Notes: generated from the sequence alone by a model not told the origin. DNA of 64,000 nucleotides from Arthrobacter agilis (GCF_006494655.1 NZ_VHIM01000006.1:62001-126000); one strand, 5' to 3'. Positions 31,912 to 42,764 are shown, counted from the stretch's first letter. Translations and numbers: made by a program.

Positions 31912-34900
31912 ATGGCCGATCGCTCTATAACCCTGCGCCTGACTGCGAACGTGCAGGGGCTGGTCGCAGGATTCCGGACTGGGCAGCAGGCCGCGAAGGA
32001 CTTCGGATCGCAGACGCAGCGGTTCGCGCAGGACAACCGCCAGTCCTTGGAGCAGCTCGGGCAGGCGGGCATGGCAGTCGGCGGGACCCTGGCCGCTGGT
32101 TTCGGCCTCGCAGTCACCAAATTCGCCAGCTTCGACAAGGCCATGTCCTCGGTACGCGCCGCAACGCACGAGACCGAGGGCAACATGGACCTGCTCCGCG
32201 AGGCAGCAGTCCGGGCCGGAGCCGACACAGCATTCTCGGCCGAGGAAGCAGCTCGCGGCATCGAGGAAATGGCGAAGGCCGGAGTCTCCACCGCCGACAT
32301 TATGGGCGGAGGCCTCGACGGCGCGCTCGCGCTCGCAGCAGCCGGCGCACTGGATGTCGGTGACGCTGCCGAGCTGGCCGCTACGGCGATGACCCAGTTC
32401 GGCCTCTCCGGAGAGGACATCCCCCATATCGCGGATCTCCTCGCGGCGGGCGCGGGGAAAGCTCAGGGCTCCGTCGAGGACATGGGTATGGCACTCAAGC
32501 AGGCAGGGCTCGTCGCGGACCAGACGGGCCTGTCCATCGAGGAGACGACCGGGGGCTTGGCTGCTTTCGCGGCCGCCGGCCTCGTGGGCTCGGATGCGGG
32601 CACATCCTTCAAGTCGATGCTCCAGCGGCTGACACCCCAGTCGAAGGAAGCCCAGGAGAAGATGGCGGAGCTGGGCATCAGCGCCTACGACGCCCAGGGC
32701 AACTTCATCGGCCTATCCGAGTTCGCCGGCAACCTGAAGCAGTCTATGGCTGAACTGACCGTCGAAGAGCGCAACGCCGCGATGGCTACTATCTTCGGGT
32801 CCGACGCCGTGCGCGCCGCGTCAGTGCTGTACGAGAACGGCGCAGAAGGCGTCCAGAAGTGGGAAGACGCTGTCAACGACGCGGGGTACGCGGCAGAGAC
32901 GGCAGCACTCATGCAGGACAACCTGGCAGGCGACCTCGAGAAGCTCGGCGGGGCCTTCGACACCGTGTTCCTCCAGGCAGGGTCCGGCGCGAACGACTCC
33001 CTCAGGTCCCTGGTGCAGACCCTCGAGGACGTAGTCGACCGGGTCGGGGAAATTCCCGGCCCTGTCCTTTCTGCTGTCGGCATCGTCGCCGGCCTCACTG
33101 GTGGAGCACTCCTACTAGGAGGGGCCTTCCTCACCGTCGTACCCCGAATCGCAGACACCGTCAGCGCAATCTCTGACCTGCGAGCCAAGGCCCCCGGTGC
33201 CACGACCGCGATCGGCAGGCTCGGGCGGGTCGCCGGGGTAGCAGCTGTGGCAATGGTCGCACTTCAGGTCGGGGCCGCGATCAACGACAGCTTGGGTGAA
33301 GCGACGAAGAGCGCTGAGGAAATGGCGCAAGCCATCCTCCGTGTGACCCGCGAAGGAGAGGCCTTCAGCGACGTATTCACGTCCGACCTGTTCGCGAGTT
33401 CCAACGGCTTCGCGATGCGCGACGAGATCACCGGAATGGGTGATGCGCTCGCCGAGGTGAATTCGATTGATTTCGGGGAGACCGTCAACGACTGGTATCA
33501 CGGTCTCACAGGGTGGAAGTCCCAGATCAACGAGACGCGCGAAACCATCGCGAACATGGACACCGCCCTGACCGACTTCGCGTCCTCGGGAAATCTCGAA
33601 GGAGCAGCTGAGGGGTTCCGACAGATTGCCGCTGATGCCAAGGAATCGGGCGTCAGCCTCGAAGACACGGCAGCCCAGTTCCCGCAGTATCTAGATCACC
33701 TTCGGTCGCTTGCCACGGAGGCCGGAGTTGCACTGGATGAGCAGGAGCTTCTGAACTGGGCGATGGGTGAAGTGCCTCCAGCGATGGAGGCAGCTGCCTC
33801 CTCAACCGAGGGTTCCGCTGCGGCTCTGGAGGCACAGGGGGCAGCAGCTGAGCAGGCAGCCGAGCTGAACGAGGCGATGCTGGACCGGCTGAAGGAGCTC
33901 GGTCTCGCGGCGGACGGAACGATCGTGAACATCCAGGCATACACAGAGGCGCTCTTCGCCTCCGGTCTCGCTGTGATGTCCTCGAGGGACGCGTCGTTCC
34001 AGTGGGAGGACTCGCTGCGTGGCATGAACGACGCGATCTTGGAGGTCCTGAACACGCAGGGCGAGCTTGGAGCCGTCCTGGACGGCACGGCCACCGACTT
34101 CAATACGATGACGGACTCTGGTCTCGCGGCGAACGACGTCTTTCAGGGTCTGGTCGAGCAGGGCCTGAGTGTGGCTTCAACCTTTTCGGGTGACACAACG
34201 AAGTCCATTCAGGACGTGCAAGCGCAGCTGCTCTCGACATATGACGCCGGCGTGCAGTCCGCGATGGGCTTCGGGATGTCGAAGGAAGCTGCGATTGCAC
34301 TCACACGCGAAGTCCTGCAAATCCCTGAGGGCGTGACCATCGAGTCGTGGATGTCGGAGGAAGCCAAGAACATGGCTGCCGAGACAACCGGTGCAGCCCA
34401 GGCTGTCCCGACCAATGTGCGCATCGAGTCCTCGATGTCCGAGGCCGCGAAGCTGACGGCAGACGCGACGAAAAAGTCCGCCGACGACGTCCCTGAGAAG
34501 GAGACGATCGACTCATGGATGTCCGACGCGGCGTTCATCGAAGCGGTGCGGACTCGTGCAGCTGCTCTCGGCATTCCGGAAAAGGAAGCCATCGACAGCT
34601 TCATGTCCTCGGCCGCCAGGAACGAGGCCGACAACACGACGGCTCGCATCCTCGGCATCCCACCCGGGGTGTCAGTCACGTCCTACATGGACAACTACGC
34701 CCGCATCGAAGCGCAGAACACGAAAGCGGCAATCGACGCGATTCCCTCCTACAAGGAATCAAGGATCGTCGTCGTCACCGAACGCAATGAGCGGGTCGGC
34801 GTCGGACAGGTAGGCCTCAAAGCCCTCGGCGGACGCCTGCCAGCCCACGCCGCCGGGTACCGGCTTCCATCCACCGGGCCCGGAACGGACGTCACAGACG

Positions 34901-35292
34901 GCATCCTCGGCATCAGCTCCAAGACCGGCGCGCCCATGTCCTGGCTCGACGGCGGGGAATGGGTCATCAACAGCAAGTCCTCGGAGAAGTACCACCGTGT
35001 CCTCGGAGCCATCAACCGCGACGACCCATCGGTCTCCAGCCTCTCCGCGCTCGCAGGCGGCGGGCAGGTCATGCGTAGCGGGCAGCACCCCCCGGCGGGC
35101 ACCGGGGGTATCGGTTCCGCGCCGCCGGCGATTGACCTCGTGGCGTATGTGCAGAACCCGTGGACGGGCGAGCAGATGCTTGCTCCCGTCCGAGCTGTCG
35201 CAAGGGAGGAAGCGGATGCCTCTATATCGAGGATTGACCATCAGATGACACGGTACGACCGTGGTGGGAAGTATGTGGAGCGTATATGGTGA
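31912..35292 (+). CDS. Tape measure protein
   Basis: 1126 residues, the longest tail-operon gene before the tip; start after AGAGGGG. N-terminal coiled part (QGLVAGFRTGQQAAKDFGSQ), then the TP901-type domain with alternating small residues and a hydrophobic segment at about 380-460 (SAVGIVAGLTGGALLLGGAF) that may cross the host membrane on infection. Residues about 802-947 hold five imperfect 31-34-residue repeats of the form I-P-x-x-V-x-I-x-S-x-M-S. Sets tail length and is ejected with DNA. Confidence 0.93.
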   Translation: MADRSITLRLTANVQGLVAGFRTGQQAAKDFGSQTQRFAQDNRQSLEQLGQAGMAVGGTLAAGFGLAVTKFASFDKAMSSVRAATHETEGNMDLLREAAVRAGADTAFSAEEAARGIEEMAKAGVSTADIMGGGLDGALALAAAGALDVGDAAELAATAMTQFGLSGEDIPHIADLLAAGAGKAQGSVEDMGMALKQAGLVADQTGLSIEETTGGLAAFAAAGLVGSDAGTSFKSMLQRLTPQSKEAQEKMAELGISAYDAQGNFIGLSEFAGNLKQSMAELTVEERNAAMATIFGSDAVRAASVLYENGAEGVQKWEDAVNDAGYAAETAALMQDNLAGDLEKLGGAFDTVFLQAGSGANDSLRSLVQTLEDVVDRVGEIPGPVLSAVGIVAGLTGGALLLGGAFLTVVPRIADTVSAISDLRAKAPGATTAIGRLGRVAGVAAVAMVALQVGAAINDSLGEATKSAEEMAQAILRVTREGEAFSDVFTSDLFASSNGFAMRDEITGMGDALAEVNSIDFGETVNDWYHGLTGWKSQINETRETIANMDTALTDFASSGNLEGAAEGFRQIAADAKESGVSLEDTAAQFPQYLDHLRSLATEAGVALDEQELLNWAMGEVPPAMEAAASSTEGSAAALEAQGAAAEQAAELNEAMLDRLKELGLAADGTIVNIQAYTEALFASGLAVMSSRDASFQWEDSLRGMNDAILEVLNTQGELGAVLDGTATDFNTMTDSGLAANDVFQGLVEQGLSVASTFSGDTTKSIQDVQAQLLSTYDAGVQSAMGFGMSKEAAIALTREVLQIPEGVTIESWMSEEAKNMAAETTGAAQAVPTNVRIESSMSEAAKLTADATKKSADDVPEKETIDSWMSDAAFIEAVRTRAAALGIPEKEAIDSFMSSAARNEADNTTARILGIPPGVSVTSYMDNYARIEAQNTKAAIDAIPSYKESRIVVVTERNERVGVGQVGLKALGGRLPAHAAGYRLPSTGPGTDVTDGILGISSKTGAPMSWLDGGEWVINSKSSEKYHRVLGAINRDDPSVSSLSALAGGGQVMRSGQHPPAGTGGIGSAPPAIDLVAYVQNPWTGEQMLAPVRAVAREEADASISRIDHQMTRYDRGGKYVERIW

Positions 35293-36161
35293 CCGACCTT
35301 CTGCATGGAGACTTCGAACTCGACGGATATGTCATTGGAGGAGACAGAGACCGCCCTGTCTATATCAAATCCTTTCTACCCGGCCGGTCCGATGTCCGCA
35401 GCCAGGACTTCGACAACCCGGTAGGTGATGGTCGGCTGTTCGGCCGTGATGCAGCCCTCGGGTCGACGTGGTCGTTCAGTTTCGGGATGGCCTCCGAGTC
35501 GTCGGCCGCTTCGCTGGCCGCATTGAATAGCCTCTCTGCTGCGTGGAAGTACGTTCACCGAGAGCCTGGCGCGGAATCGGTGTTGCGGTACAAAGTGGGA
35601 GGCCGGGTTCGGAGAGTTTATGGCCGAGCGCGTCATTTTGACTACGACCCGAACTACGTCTTCTTCACCGGCTACGCAGTAGCATCTGGAGAATTTGTTA
35701 CGTCGGACGCCGTCCACTATGAGGACGCGTTGCGTTCGGTGTCGGTGGGGCTCCTCGCTGAGGTCTCCGGGTCCCAGCCTTTGCCGTCGGCGCTGCCGTT
35801 CACGTTCGCCCCGGGCGGACCCCGCTCGGGGATCATCCAGGACGTGGGCGGGGACGCACCGGCCCCGGTGGAGGTCACCTTCGCTGGGCCGGTCACCGGC
35901 CCGTCAGCCACTATCGGCGGTCAGCTCGTCGCCCTGCCCGGGCTGACGCTGGCTTTCGATCAGTCGGTGACGGTGAATACCCGGACGATGACCGTCACCC
36001 GCAACGACGGCGCGTCCCTGGCGGGCGCCTTGTCGAGGCGGACCTACCTCGAGGACGTCCGGCTGCAGCCGGGCTTGTCGGAGGTCGTGTACTCCGGTTC
36101 GGACCTCACTGGCACCTCCCGCTGCACCGTCGCCTGGCGGCCCGCCCACTACGGATTCTAG
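35286..36161 (+). CDS. Distal tail protein
   Basis: 291 residues, overlapping the tape measure stop by 7 bp. FELDGYVIGGDRDRPVYIKSFLPG at the start and many aromatic strands (DYDPNYVFFTGYAVASGEF) fit the hub-forming distal tail (Dit-like) family; the C-terminal half is a Gly/Thr/Val beta domain of carbohydrate-binding type. Position directly after tape measure supports this. Base use is slightly AT-richer in the first 300 bp. Confidence 0.72.
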   Translation: MVTDLLHGDFELDGYVIGGDRDRPVYIKSFLPGRSDVRSQDFDNPVGDGRLFGRDAALGSTWSFSFGMASESSAASLAALNSLSAAWKYVHREPGAESVLRYKVGGRVRRVYGRARHFDYDPNYVFFTGYAVASGEFVTSDAVHYEDALRSVSVGLLAEVSGSQPLPSALPFTFAPGGPRSGIIQDVGGDAPAPVEVTFAGPVTGPSATIGGQLVALPGLTLAFDQSVTVNTRTMTVTRNDGASLAGALSRRTYLEDVRLQPGLSEVVYSGSDLTGTSRCTVAWRPAHYGF

Positions 36162-36172
36162 AAAGGCACCTC

Positions 36173-37099
36173 ATGGCCATCGAAGTACTGGCAATCGAAG
36201 CATCCGGCGTCACGGCCGCAGGGCTCCGCCTGGCCGCGTTCCATGCCACCCGTGGCGGGAACGGGATCAGCCTCCCGGAGGATCTGAAGGTCACGGCCCT
36301 GCCGGTACCTGGCGCATTTGTCCGGGTCGTCCGCGGCCCGTCCGGGTCTGCCGCACTGCGGTCCCGGTATGCGTCCGCGGCCGGGCAGTCGTACCTGACG
36401 CTCCTGTCGGCGACGGAGGACGTCTCGGTCCCCGCGACGGGCTCCGGGTCGGGCGCGACCCGGTACCTGATCCAGCGGGTGTTCGATCCGAAGTTCGAGG
36501 GGCAGGCCCCGCTCGCGGAGTTCGCCCTCGTCCCGGGATCTGCGACCGGGGTGTGGCCGTATAACCTCGGGCTGTCCTACCCGCACGTGGTGCTCGCGCG
36601 GATCAATCAGCCGGCGTCGACGGCGACGATCACGCAGGCCATGATCGAGGACCTCCGGCAGCTCGCCTACCCGCTACAGGACCGGCAGCTTCTACCCCCG
36701 ATCTACCCGTCGGCGAACGCGAACATCCCGACCGCCGGGTACGCCTCGTGGCCGATCACCGCCGCGCAGCGGCCCATCCTGCAGGTCCCAGAGTGGGCGA
36801 CCCGCCTCGACGTCGTCGCACACCTCTCCGGGATCGAGTTCATCGGCACCACGAAGACGGTCGCCGGCATCCGGTCCGGGTTCGGCGCGGAAGGGGCTGA
36901 GAACGGGATCATCATCGCGGACAAGGCCGGCCGCGGCCACTACACGGTGGTCGGTACCCACCAGGTGCTCGCCGCGCAGCGCGGCACCCGGCAGGCACTG
37001 AACCTGCAGGGCGTCCGATCCTCGGGGACCGGGTCGTGGCAGGCCGATTACCAGTCCGCGGTTGCAATCGATGTGCAGTTCAGCGCGGTCCCTGTCTGA
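36173..37099 (+). CDS. Minor tail protein
   Basis: 308 residues. N-terminal half helical/strand mix; C-terminal half (YASWPITAAQRPILQVPEWATRLDVVAHLSG and on) resembles a beta-sandwich attached to the tip. Start ATG 36173 follows AAAGG. Its stop shares bases with the next start (TGATG). Role: tail tip component; the exact ligand is unknown. Confidence 0.68.
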   Translation: MAIEVLAIEASGVTAAGLRLAAFHATRGGNGISLPEDLKVTALPVPGAFVRVVRGPSGSAALRSRYASAAGQSYLTLLSATEDVSVPATGSGSGATRYLIQRVFDPKFEGQAPLAEFALVPGSATGVWPYNLGLSYPHVVLARINQPASTATITQAMIEDLRQLAYPLQDRQLLPPIYPSANANIPTAGYASWPITAAQRPILQVPEWATRLDVVAHLSGIEFIGTTKTVAGIRSGFGAEGAENGIIIADKAGRGHYTVVGTHQVLAAQRGTRQALNLQGVRSSGTGSWQADYQSAVAIDVQFSAVPV

Positions 37100-38211
37100 T
37101 GCGCTACATCGCCACCCGGCTCAACGGCGACGGCACAGAGACCCCGCTGTCCTTCGACGTGCCGCTGCAGGGCGTGCGGACCACCGACGACCTGTCCGGC
37201 CCCGGCGGCCTCGAGGGCTCCATCAGCCCGGAGGTGCAGCGGCTGCAGACCGCCGGCGGGGAACCGATCTTCCACGCGTGGTCGACGGCGCTCTACGCGG
37301 AGGTCGACGGGAAGCTGCGCGGAGGCGCGATCCTCGCCGGCCTCAAAGCGCAGGGCCCGTCCCTGTCCCTGGACTGTGTGGGCTTCACCGGGTACCTGAA
37401 GGACGAGCCCTACACCGCGGACTACTCCAGGGTCGCCGTCGACCCACTCGACGTCGCACGCCACCTATGGGAGCACCGGCAGGCCAAGACCAACGGGAAC
37501 ATCGGCCTGACCGTCGACACCACAACGTCACCAATCCGGATCGGCACCCCGGTGAAGGAGACCAGCTTCACGACCGGCGCCGGCGAGGACGTCAACTTCG
37601 AATCCGGCCCCTACACCCTGGCCTGGTGGAAGACCCGGGACCTTGGCAAGGAATTCGACGACCTCGCCACCAGCACCCCCTTCGATTACCGGGTGTCCCA
37701 TGAGTGGGACGGTGAGACGATCCGACACCGCCTGATCCTGGGCTACCCGAACCTCGGCGCTCGCCGGGAGGATCTGCGGTTCGTTCTCGGCGAGAACCTG
37801 TTCCAGCGGCCGACGATCGACCTGACCGGCGGGGACTACGCCTCCGAGGTCCTCGTCCTCGGCGCCGGCGAAGGCCGGAAGATGGTCCGCAGCGTCCAGT
37901 CCACCCCGACCAGGCGCCTGCACCGGACCGCGGTCCTGGAGGACAAGTCCCTGCAGTCCAAGGCCGCAGCCGACCGGGCCGCGCTGCTGGAGCTGCGGTC
38001 CCGGCTGGGCGAGGTCGACATCACCGAAGTCGACGTGACCAATCACCCGCACGCCCGCATCGGGGAGTACTCCCCCGGCGACGAGATCCTCATCCAGACC
38101 CGCCACGACTGGGCCGGGGAGGTGTCCCTGTGGGTGCGCATCCTGTCGATCACCCTTGACCCGCAGACGGAGCGTTCCGTGCTGTCCGTCACCCGAGTAG
38201 AAAGGGTCTGA
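37099..38211 (+). CDS. Minor tail protein, Gp37-like
   Basis: 370 residues from ATG 37099. MRYIATRLNGDGTETPLSFDVPLQGV and GPSLSLDCVGFTGYLKDEPY match the tail-hub-like proteins of actinophages (ReqiPepy6 Gp37 type). A middle motif LAWWKTRDLGKEFDDLATSTPFDYR and a final beta domain follow. Part of the baseplate hub probably contacting the host surface. Confidence 0.75.
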   Translation: MRYIATRLNGDGTETPLSFDVPLQGVRTTDDLSGPGGLEGSISPEVQRLQTAGGEPIFHAWSTALYAEVDGKLRGGAILAGLKAQGPSLSLDCVGFTGYLKDEPYTADYSRVAVDPLDVARHLWEHRQAKTNGNIGLTVDTTTSPIRIGTPVKETSFTTGAGEDVNFESGPYTLAWWKTRDLGKEFDDLATSTPFDYRVSHEWDGETIRHRLILGYPNLGARREDLRFVLGENLFQRPTIDLTGGDYASEVLVLGAGEGRKMVRSVQSTPTRRLHRTAVLEDKSLQSKAAADRAALLELRSRLGEVDITEVDVTNHPHARIGEYSPGDEILIQTRHDWAGEVSLWVRILSITLDPQTERSVLSVTRVERV

Positions 38212-38217
38212 ACCACG

Positions 38218-41200
38218 ATGACCCAGCAGGACTACGCACGGATCGCCCGCCGTCTCCACGCGCTCGAGCGGAACCTGGCAGGGCTCTCCACCCCGCAGCT
38301 CATCCACTCCTCGATCGAGAATGGCAGCATCGACGAGTACGACGAGGCCGGGAACCTCGTCGGCGTGGTCGGCAAGCAGTTCGACGGCACCCACGGCGCC
38401 GTAGCCTTCCAGGGCCCCATCCCGCCAGCACCGACCGCCGCAACCGTCACTGGGGCGCCCGGTGCCCTATCGATCGTCTGGGACGGGTACTTCGCTGGCA
38501 ATGCCGCCCGGCCTTTGGACCTCGATTTCATCCGCACCCGGGTCGCGGACAACGAGGCCATGACTAACCCGGTCTCCGCCGGCACACTGGTCGCCGCCGG
38601 GCAGGTCGTTGCGCAGATCGCCGCTGGCACCTACTGGGTGCAGCTCGTCGCCGAATCCAAGCCCGGCCGCCAGTCCGACCCGAGCCCCGCCGTGCAGGTC
38701 GAGGTCCTCCTCCCCGTCGACGTCGACGCCATCCAGGACGAGATCGACCAGGCCAACACCCGACTCGACGAAGCCAAGGCGGAGCTGGAGGCCGCGCAGC
38801 AGCAACTCGCCGCCGCGCTCGCCGCCAGCGACCTCGACCAGGCCGCCCTCGCAGCCACCGTGTCCACGCTGAAGAACACCACCCTGCCCGCGCTGACCAC
38901 GGACCTATCCAACGCGCAGGTCCGTCTGGACGCCGCCGAATCCGACCTCTCGGACGCGTTCGGGGCGATCAACGCCGTCCCCGCCCAGATCAGCACCGCG
39001 AAGCAGCAAACCCTCGACGCCGCCGCGGCCGACGCCACCGCGAAGGCCGACGCGGCGAAGGCTGCTGCCGCCCGCGCGGCAGGGATGGCCGGCGGGATCA
39101 CGTGGGTGCAGTCCACGGAGCCAATCGTCAGCACCCAGTACGCGTGGACCGGCACACCCGGCCGCAGCGCGAGCACGTGCACGATGCCCGACGGAACAGT
39201 CCGCACGAACCACTCGACCAGCCCGCAGGGCGGCGAGCCCGGCTGGGCGACGAGCTCGGGCTACAACAGCCAGCCGACCTCGACCATGCAGCGCCGGCCG
39301 GGCATCAATACGCGCATGTGGGTGAAGTCCGGCACAGGACGATACAGCCCTTACGGGCGTGCCGCGGGAGCCGGGAACACCGGGGCGAGCGGTAGCCAGC
39401 TCGCCGCAGCGACCATGCGCGTCGCCCCCGGCCAGTCCGTCGGAGCCGGCCTGTGGATGTACTCCCCCGTCGCAATTCCCATCGCCCGCCTGACCATGCG
39501 TTGGCAGGACGACGCGGGAGCCAGCAAGGGCACCGTGAACGGGCCCACGGCCTCACTGCCAGCGAACACGTGGCAGTGGTTCGCGGCCGTCGGCGTAGCA
39601 CCCGCGGGCACCACCAACGTCCAGCTCGAGAACGTCCTCGACTTCGGCACTGACGGCCTCGGCATCGACGGGCTGCGGACCTACGGCAGCGATGCACTGC
39701 AGGAGCTCCGCACGACGACGCCCACCAGCGACGAGTACTTCGACGGCGGCACGGGAGACCTTCGCCTCACCGGCCTGTGGATAGACACCACGGACGGGAA
39801 GAACATCCCGAAGAAGTGGAACGGGGCAACCTGGACGCCGATCACCGATCAGGCCGCCATCAAGGCCGCCACCGACGCAGCGGCCCTGGACGCTCAGGCC
39901 CGCGCGGATAAGGCCCTCGCCGACGCGAAAACCGACGCTGCAGCGAAGGACGCCCTGGTGCGGGAGGCCGCAGCATCCGACGCGACGACGAAAGCCGACG
40001 CGGCGAAAGCTGTGGCCACGACGGCACAGACGGCCGCGGACCAGGCGAAGGCGGACGCGCTCGCCGCGTCCGGTCTGGCCGGCAGCAAGGGTGAGGTGAT
40101 CTACCAGCTCAGCGCACCCACCGGTACCCGGGCTGTCGCGCAGAACCTCTGGATTCGCTCGTCGGACAACAAGCCGCACCGGTGGAACCCGGACAGCACG
40201 AACGTCTCGAAGTGGGAGGCCGTCACCGACAAGGCGGCGCTCGACGCCGCCACCGCGGCAGGGGCTGCCCAGACAAAGGCGAACGAAGCCGCAGCCGCGG
40301 CCGCGACCGCCCAGACCCGGGCGAACGACGCCTACTCGCTCGCCGGCGGAGCGAAGGAGACCGCCGACCTCGCCCTGTCCAGCGCGAACGGGAAGACCAA
40401 GGTCTACCGGGACCTCGCTGCCCCGAGCGGCGCCGGGAGCACGGCCGGTGACATCTGGTGGAGGTTCGCGGACGACACCTACAAGGTCGTCATCGATGAA
40501 TGGACCTGGACCGGCACCGCCTGGTCGCAGCAGCAGCGCGGGCACCAGTCCATCGCCAGCGTCGACCTCGGCGCCCTCACCGTCGTGGGAACGTCCACGC
40601 TGGCCGACGTCGTCGCCAGGAGCGTCGCGGGTAGCACCGCGTCCTTTCAGCAGGTCGACGCGAAGAACCTCTTCGTCACCGGCACGGCGTCCCTCGCGGA
40701 CGCCGTCGCGAAACGGCTGGCCGCGGAGACCGGAAGCTTCATCAGCCTCGCCGTATCGCAGCTCACCGCCGGCGCCGCCAGCATCAGCACCGGCGTCATC
40801 GACAAGCTCTACACCGAAGTCGTCAACAGCCGGAAGATCACCGCCGGGCAGATCGCTATCGGTGACTACACCAACCTCCGGGCGAACGGGGATTTCGCGC
40901 TTGGCTTCGACCAGTGGTCCGCCGACGGATGGACGATCGTCACCGGGGCAGGGCCAAACGGGGAGAACGTCGCTCAGTACGTCAACACAACCCCAAGCAC
41001 GGTCTACGCGCCGACCTCCTACGCCTGGCGAATCCCGGTCACCCCCGGGGAGCTGCTGTACTTCTCAGCAACGGTAAAGCTCACCGGCGGGTCAATGCCC
41101 TCGGGCGCTGACCTCAGGGGTTACTTCTACGACGCCAACAACAGCAACATGAACGTCTCGGTCCTCGGCACCAAACCCATGGCAGACGGCGTTTGGCACA

Positions 41201-42753
41201 CCTACGAAGGGACCTACGAGGTCCCCGCCGGCCGACGGCTCATGTACCCCCGGTTCACCTGGTACAACCCGGCCAACGGGACCTACCAGATCACCAACGT
41301 CATCGTCCGCCGTGCCGTCGGAGCGGTCATGATCGGAGATGGGGCGGTCACCGCACCGAAGATCGTCGCAAGCGAGGAACTGACAGCGAAGATCGCGCAG
41401 TTCCTCACCGTGAAAGCGAACCAGGTCGACGTGAATGACCTGTGGGCGGACACTGCGTGGATCTCCAAGGCCAACGCCCAGGTCCTCACACTCCTGTCGA
41501 ACACGGACGGGTCAGGGTTCACCTCGCAGATCACCAGCGAAGGCCTCCGCGTCTTCTACACCGACCCGGTCACCGGGGAGGAGCAGGACCGGATCAGCCT
41601 CGGCACGTTCAACGGGACCGCCGACTACTTCGGCCTCACCGACGACAGCAACGAGCTGTCGGTCTCAATCGACAAGGACGGAGGTATCGCCGGCCGGGAC
41701 CTCGCAGCCCGGGACTCCTTCACCTACAAGGGCACCGAGCTGCAGGACCTCCTCGACGGGTCCGGCAGCAGGCTGGCAGCCTGGGCTTCCCGTGCCAGCT
41801 CAAGCCTGTACTGGGCGAACGCACTCCAGCCATACCTTCACCTCCGGTTCGAGGCCGCGCCCGGCCGCGCCTACATGATCCAGACCACCCCGATCTGGTT
41901 GGACGGCGACACCGCCAACACCGAAGCCCGCGTCCACCTTCACTACGAAACGTCGGGCACGAACGCGACCACGGCGTCCCCGGTGATCGCGGAAGGCATG
42001 TCCGTGCAAGCCAGCCTGCAGACCCGGCGCTCGCCGGTCACGATCAACCGGCTCATCACACCGCCCGCCGGTGACGTCAGCCTTCTCCTGTCCTACTCGT
42101 GCCTGGGCGGGAGAGCGAAGATCTCCGCAGGTACGGGCACCAGGACGGTGAGCTTCACCGTGATCGACATCGGGCCTGCCATCCCGGAGACCGGTGAGAT
42201 TCGCAACGGATCAGGAGACGCGCCCACGGGGTCGGCCACCCAGCCGCCCCAGACCGATCCGACGCCGCCGCCGATCGTGCGGAACTACGACCGGTACTTC
42301 GAATACACCGGCGTCAGGTCCTACCTCGGCAGCGGGGCCCAGTACACCTACCAGCCGGGAAAGGGATACCAGGGCCTCCAGCCCTACACGAACAGCGGCA
42401 ACCTGAAATCGATCTGGACGTTCCCGTCCCTGACCGCCGAGCTTTCGGGCGCGACGATCACGGACATCTACGCCTACTTCTACTTTGAGCACTGGAACTA
42501 CGGCGCCGGCGGCACCGCCCGCATCCGCACCCACGGCCACAGCTCAGCCCCCACCACCTACGGGGGCATCGGCAACGGCATCGACCGCGCCAAGTGGCCA
42601 CGCGCCACCGGGCTCTGGGTGCGCCTCCCCGACAGCCTCTACGCCGGCTTCAAATCCGGTGCGGCCCGCGGGCTCGCCCTCGACGGAGACAACACACTCC
42701 AGACCTACGGCATCGCCAACCGGGCACGCCTGCGGATCAAGTACACCAAGTAA
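38218..42753 (+). CDS. Large minor tail / receptor-binding fibre-like protein
   Basis: 1511 residues. About 1-170 form an N-terminal hub-attachment domain; 175-285 and 540-620, 675-730 are Ala/Asp/Lys/Gln coiled coils (repeated ADAAKAAAARAA-type units) that would form a trimeric shaft; 285-540 and 620-830 are modular domains; 885-1030 read as a carbohydrate-binding jelly roll (NGDFALGFDQWSADGWTIVTG); the end is a Tyr-rich beta domain. Architecture is that of the host-recognition fibre. Start follows AACC without a strong site; it is 6 bp after the prior stop. Confidence 0.85.
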   Translation: MTQQDYARIARRLHALERNLAGLSTPQLIHSSIENGSIDEYDEAGNLVGVVGKQFDGTHGAVAFQGPIPPAPTAATVTGAPGALSIVWDGYFAGNAARPLDLDFIRTRVADNEAMTNPVSAGTLVAAGQVVAQIAAGTYWVQLVAESKPGRQSDPSPAVQVEVLLPVDVDAIQDEIDQANTRLDEAKAELEAAQQQLAAALAASDLDQAALAATVSTLKNTTLPALTTDLSNAQVRLDAAESDLSDAFGAINAVPAQISTAKQQTLDAAAADATAKADAAKAAAARAAGMAGGITWVQSTEPIVSTQYAWTGTPGRSASTCTMPDGTVRTNHSTSPQGGEPGWATSSGYNSQPTSTMQRRPGINTRMWVKSGTGRYSPYGRAAGAGNTGASGSQLAAATMRVAPGQSVGAGLWMYSPVAIPIARLTMRWQDDAGASKGTVNGPTASLPANTWQWFAAVGVAPAGTTNVQLENVLDFGTDGLGIDGLRTYGSDALQELRTTTPTSDEYFDGGTGDLRLTGLWIDTTDGKNIPKKWNGATWTPITDQAAIKAATDAAALDAQARADKALADAKTDAAAKDALVREAAASDATTKADAAKAVATTAQTAADQAKADALAASGLAGSKGEVIYQLSAPTGTRAVAQNLWIRSSDNKPHRWNPDSTNVSKWEAVTDKAALDAATAAGAAQTKANEAAAAAATAQTRANDAYSLAGGAKETADLALSSANGKTKVYRDLAAPSGAGSTAGDIWWRFADDTYKVVIDEWTWTGTAWSQQQRGHQSIASVDLGALTVVGTSTLADVVARSVAGSTASFQQVDAKNLFVTGTASLADAVAKRLAAETGSFISLAVSQLTAGAASISTGVIDKLYTEVVNSRKITAGQIAIGDYTNLRANGDFALGFDQWSADGWTIVTGAGPNGENVAQYVNTTPSTVYAPTSYAWRIPVTPGELLYFSATVKLTGGSMPSGADLRGYFYDANNSNMNVSVLGTKPMADGVWHTYEGTYEVPAGRRLMYPRFTWYNPANGTYQITNVIVRRAVGAVMIGDGAVTAPKIVASEELTAKIAQFLTVKANQVDVNDLWADTAWISKANAQVLTLLSNTDGSGFTSQITSEGLRVFYTDPVTGEEQDRISLGTFNGTADYFGLTDDSNELSVSIDKDGGIAGRDLAARDSFTYKGTELQDLLDGSGSRLAAWASRASSSLYWANALQPYLHLRFEAAPGRAYMIQTTPIWLDGDTANTEARVHLHYETSGTNATTASPVIAEGMSVQASLQTRRSPVTINRLITPPAGDVSLLLSYSCLGGRAKISAGTGTRTVSFTVIDIGPAIPETGEIRNGSGDAPTGSATQPPQTDPTPPPIVRNYDRYFEYTGVRSYLGSGAQYTYQPGKGYQGLQPYTNSGNLKSIWTFPSLTAELSGATITDIYAYFYFEHWNYGAGGTARIRTHGHSSAPTTYGGIGNGIDRAKWPRATGLWVRLPDSLYAGFKSGAARGLALDGDNTLQTYGIANRARLRIKYTK

Positions 42754-42764
42754 GGAGAACCACC

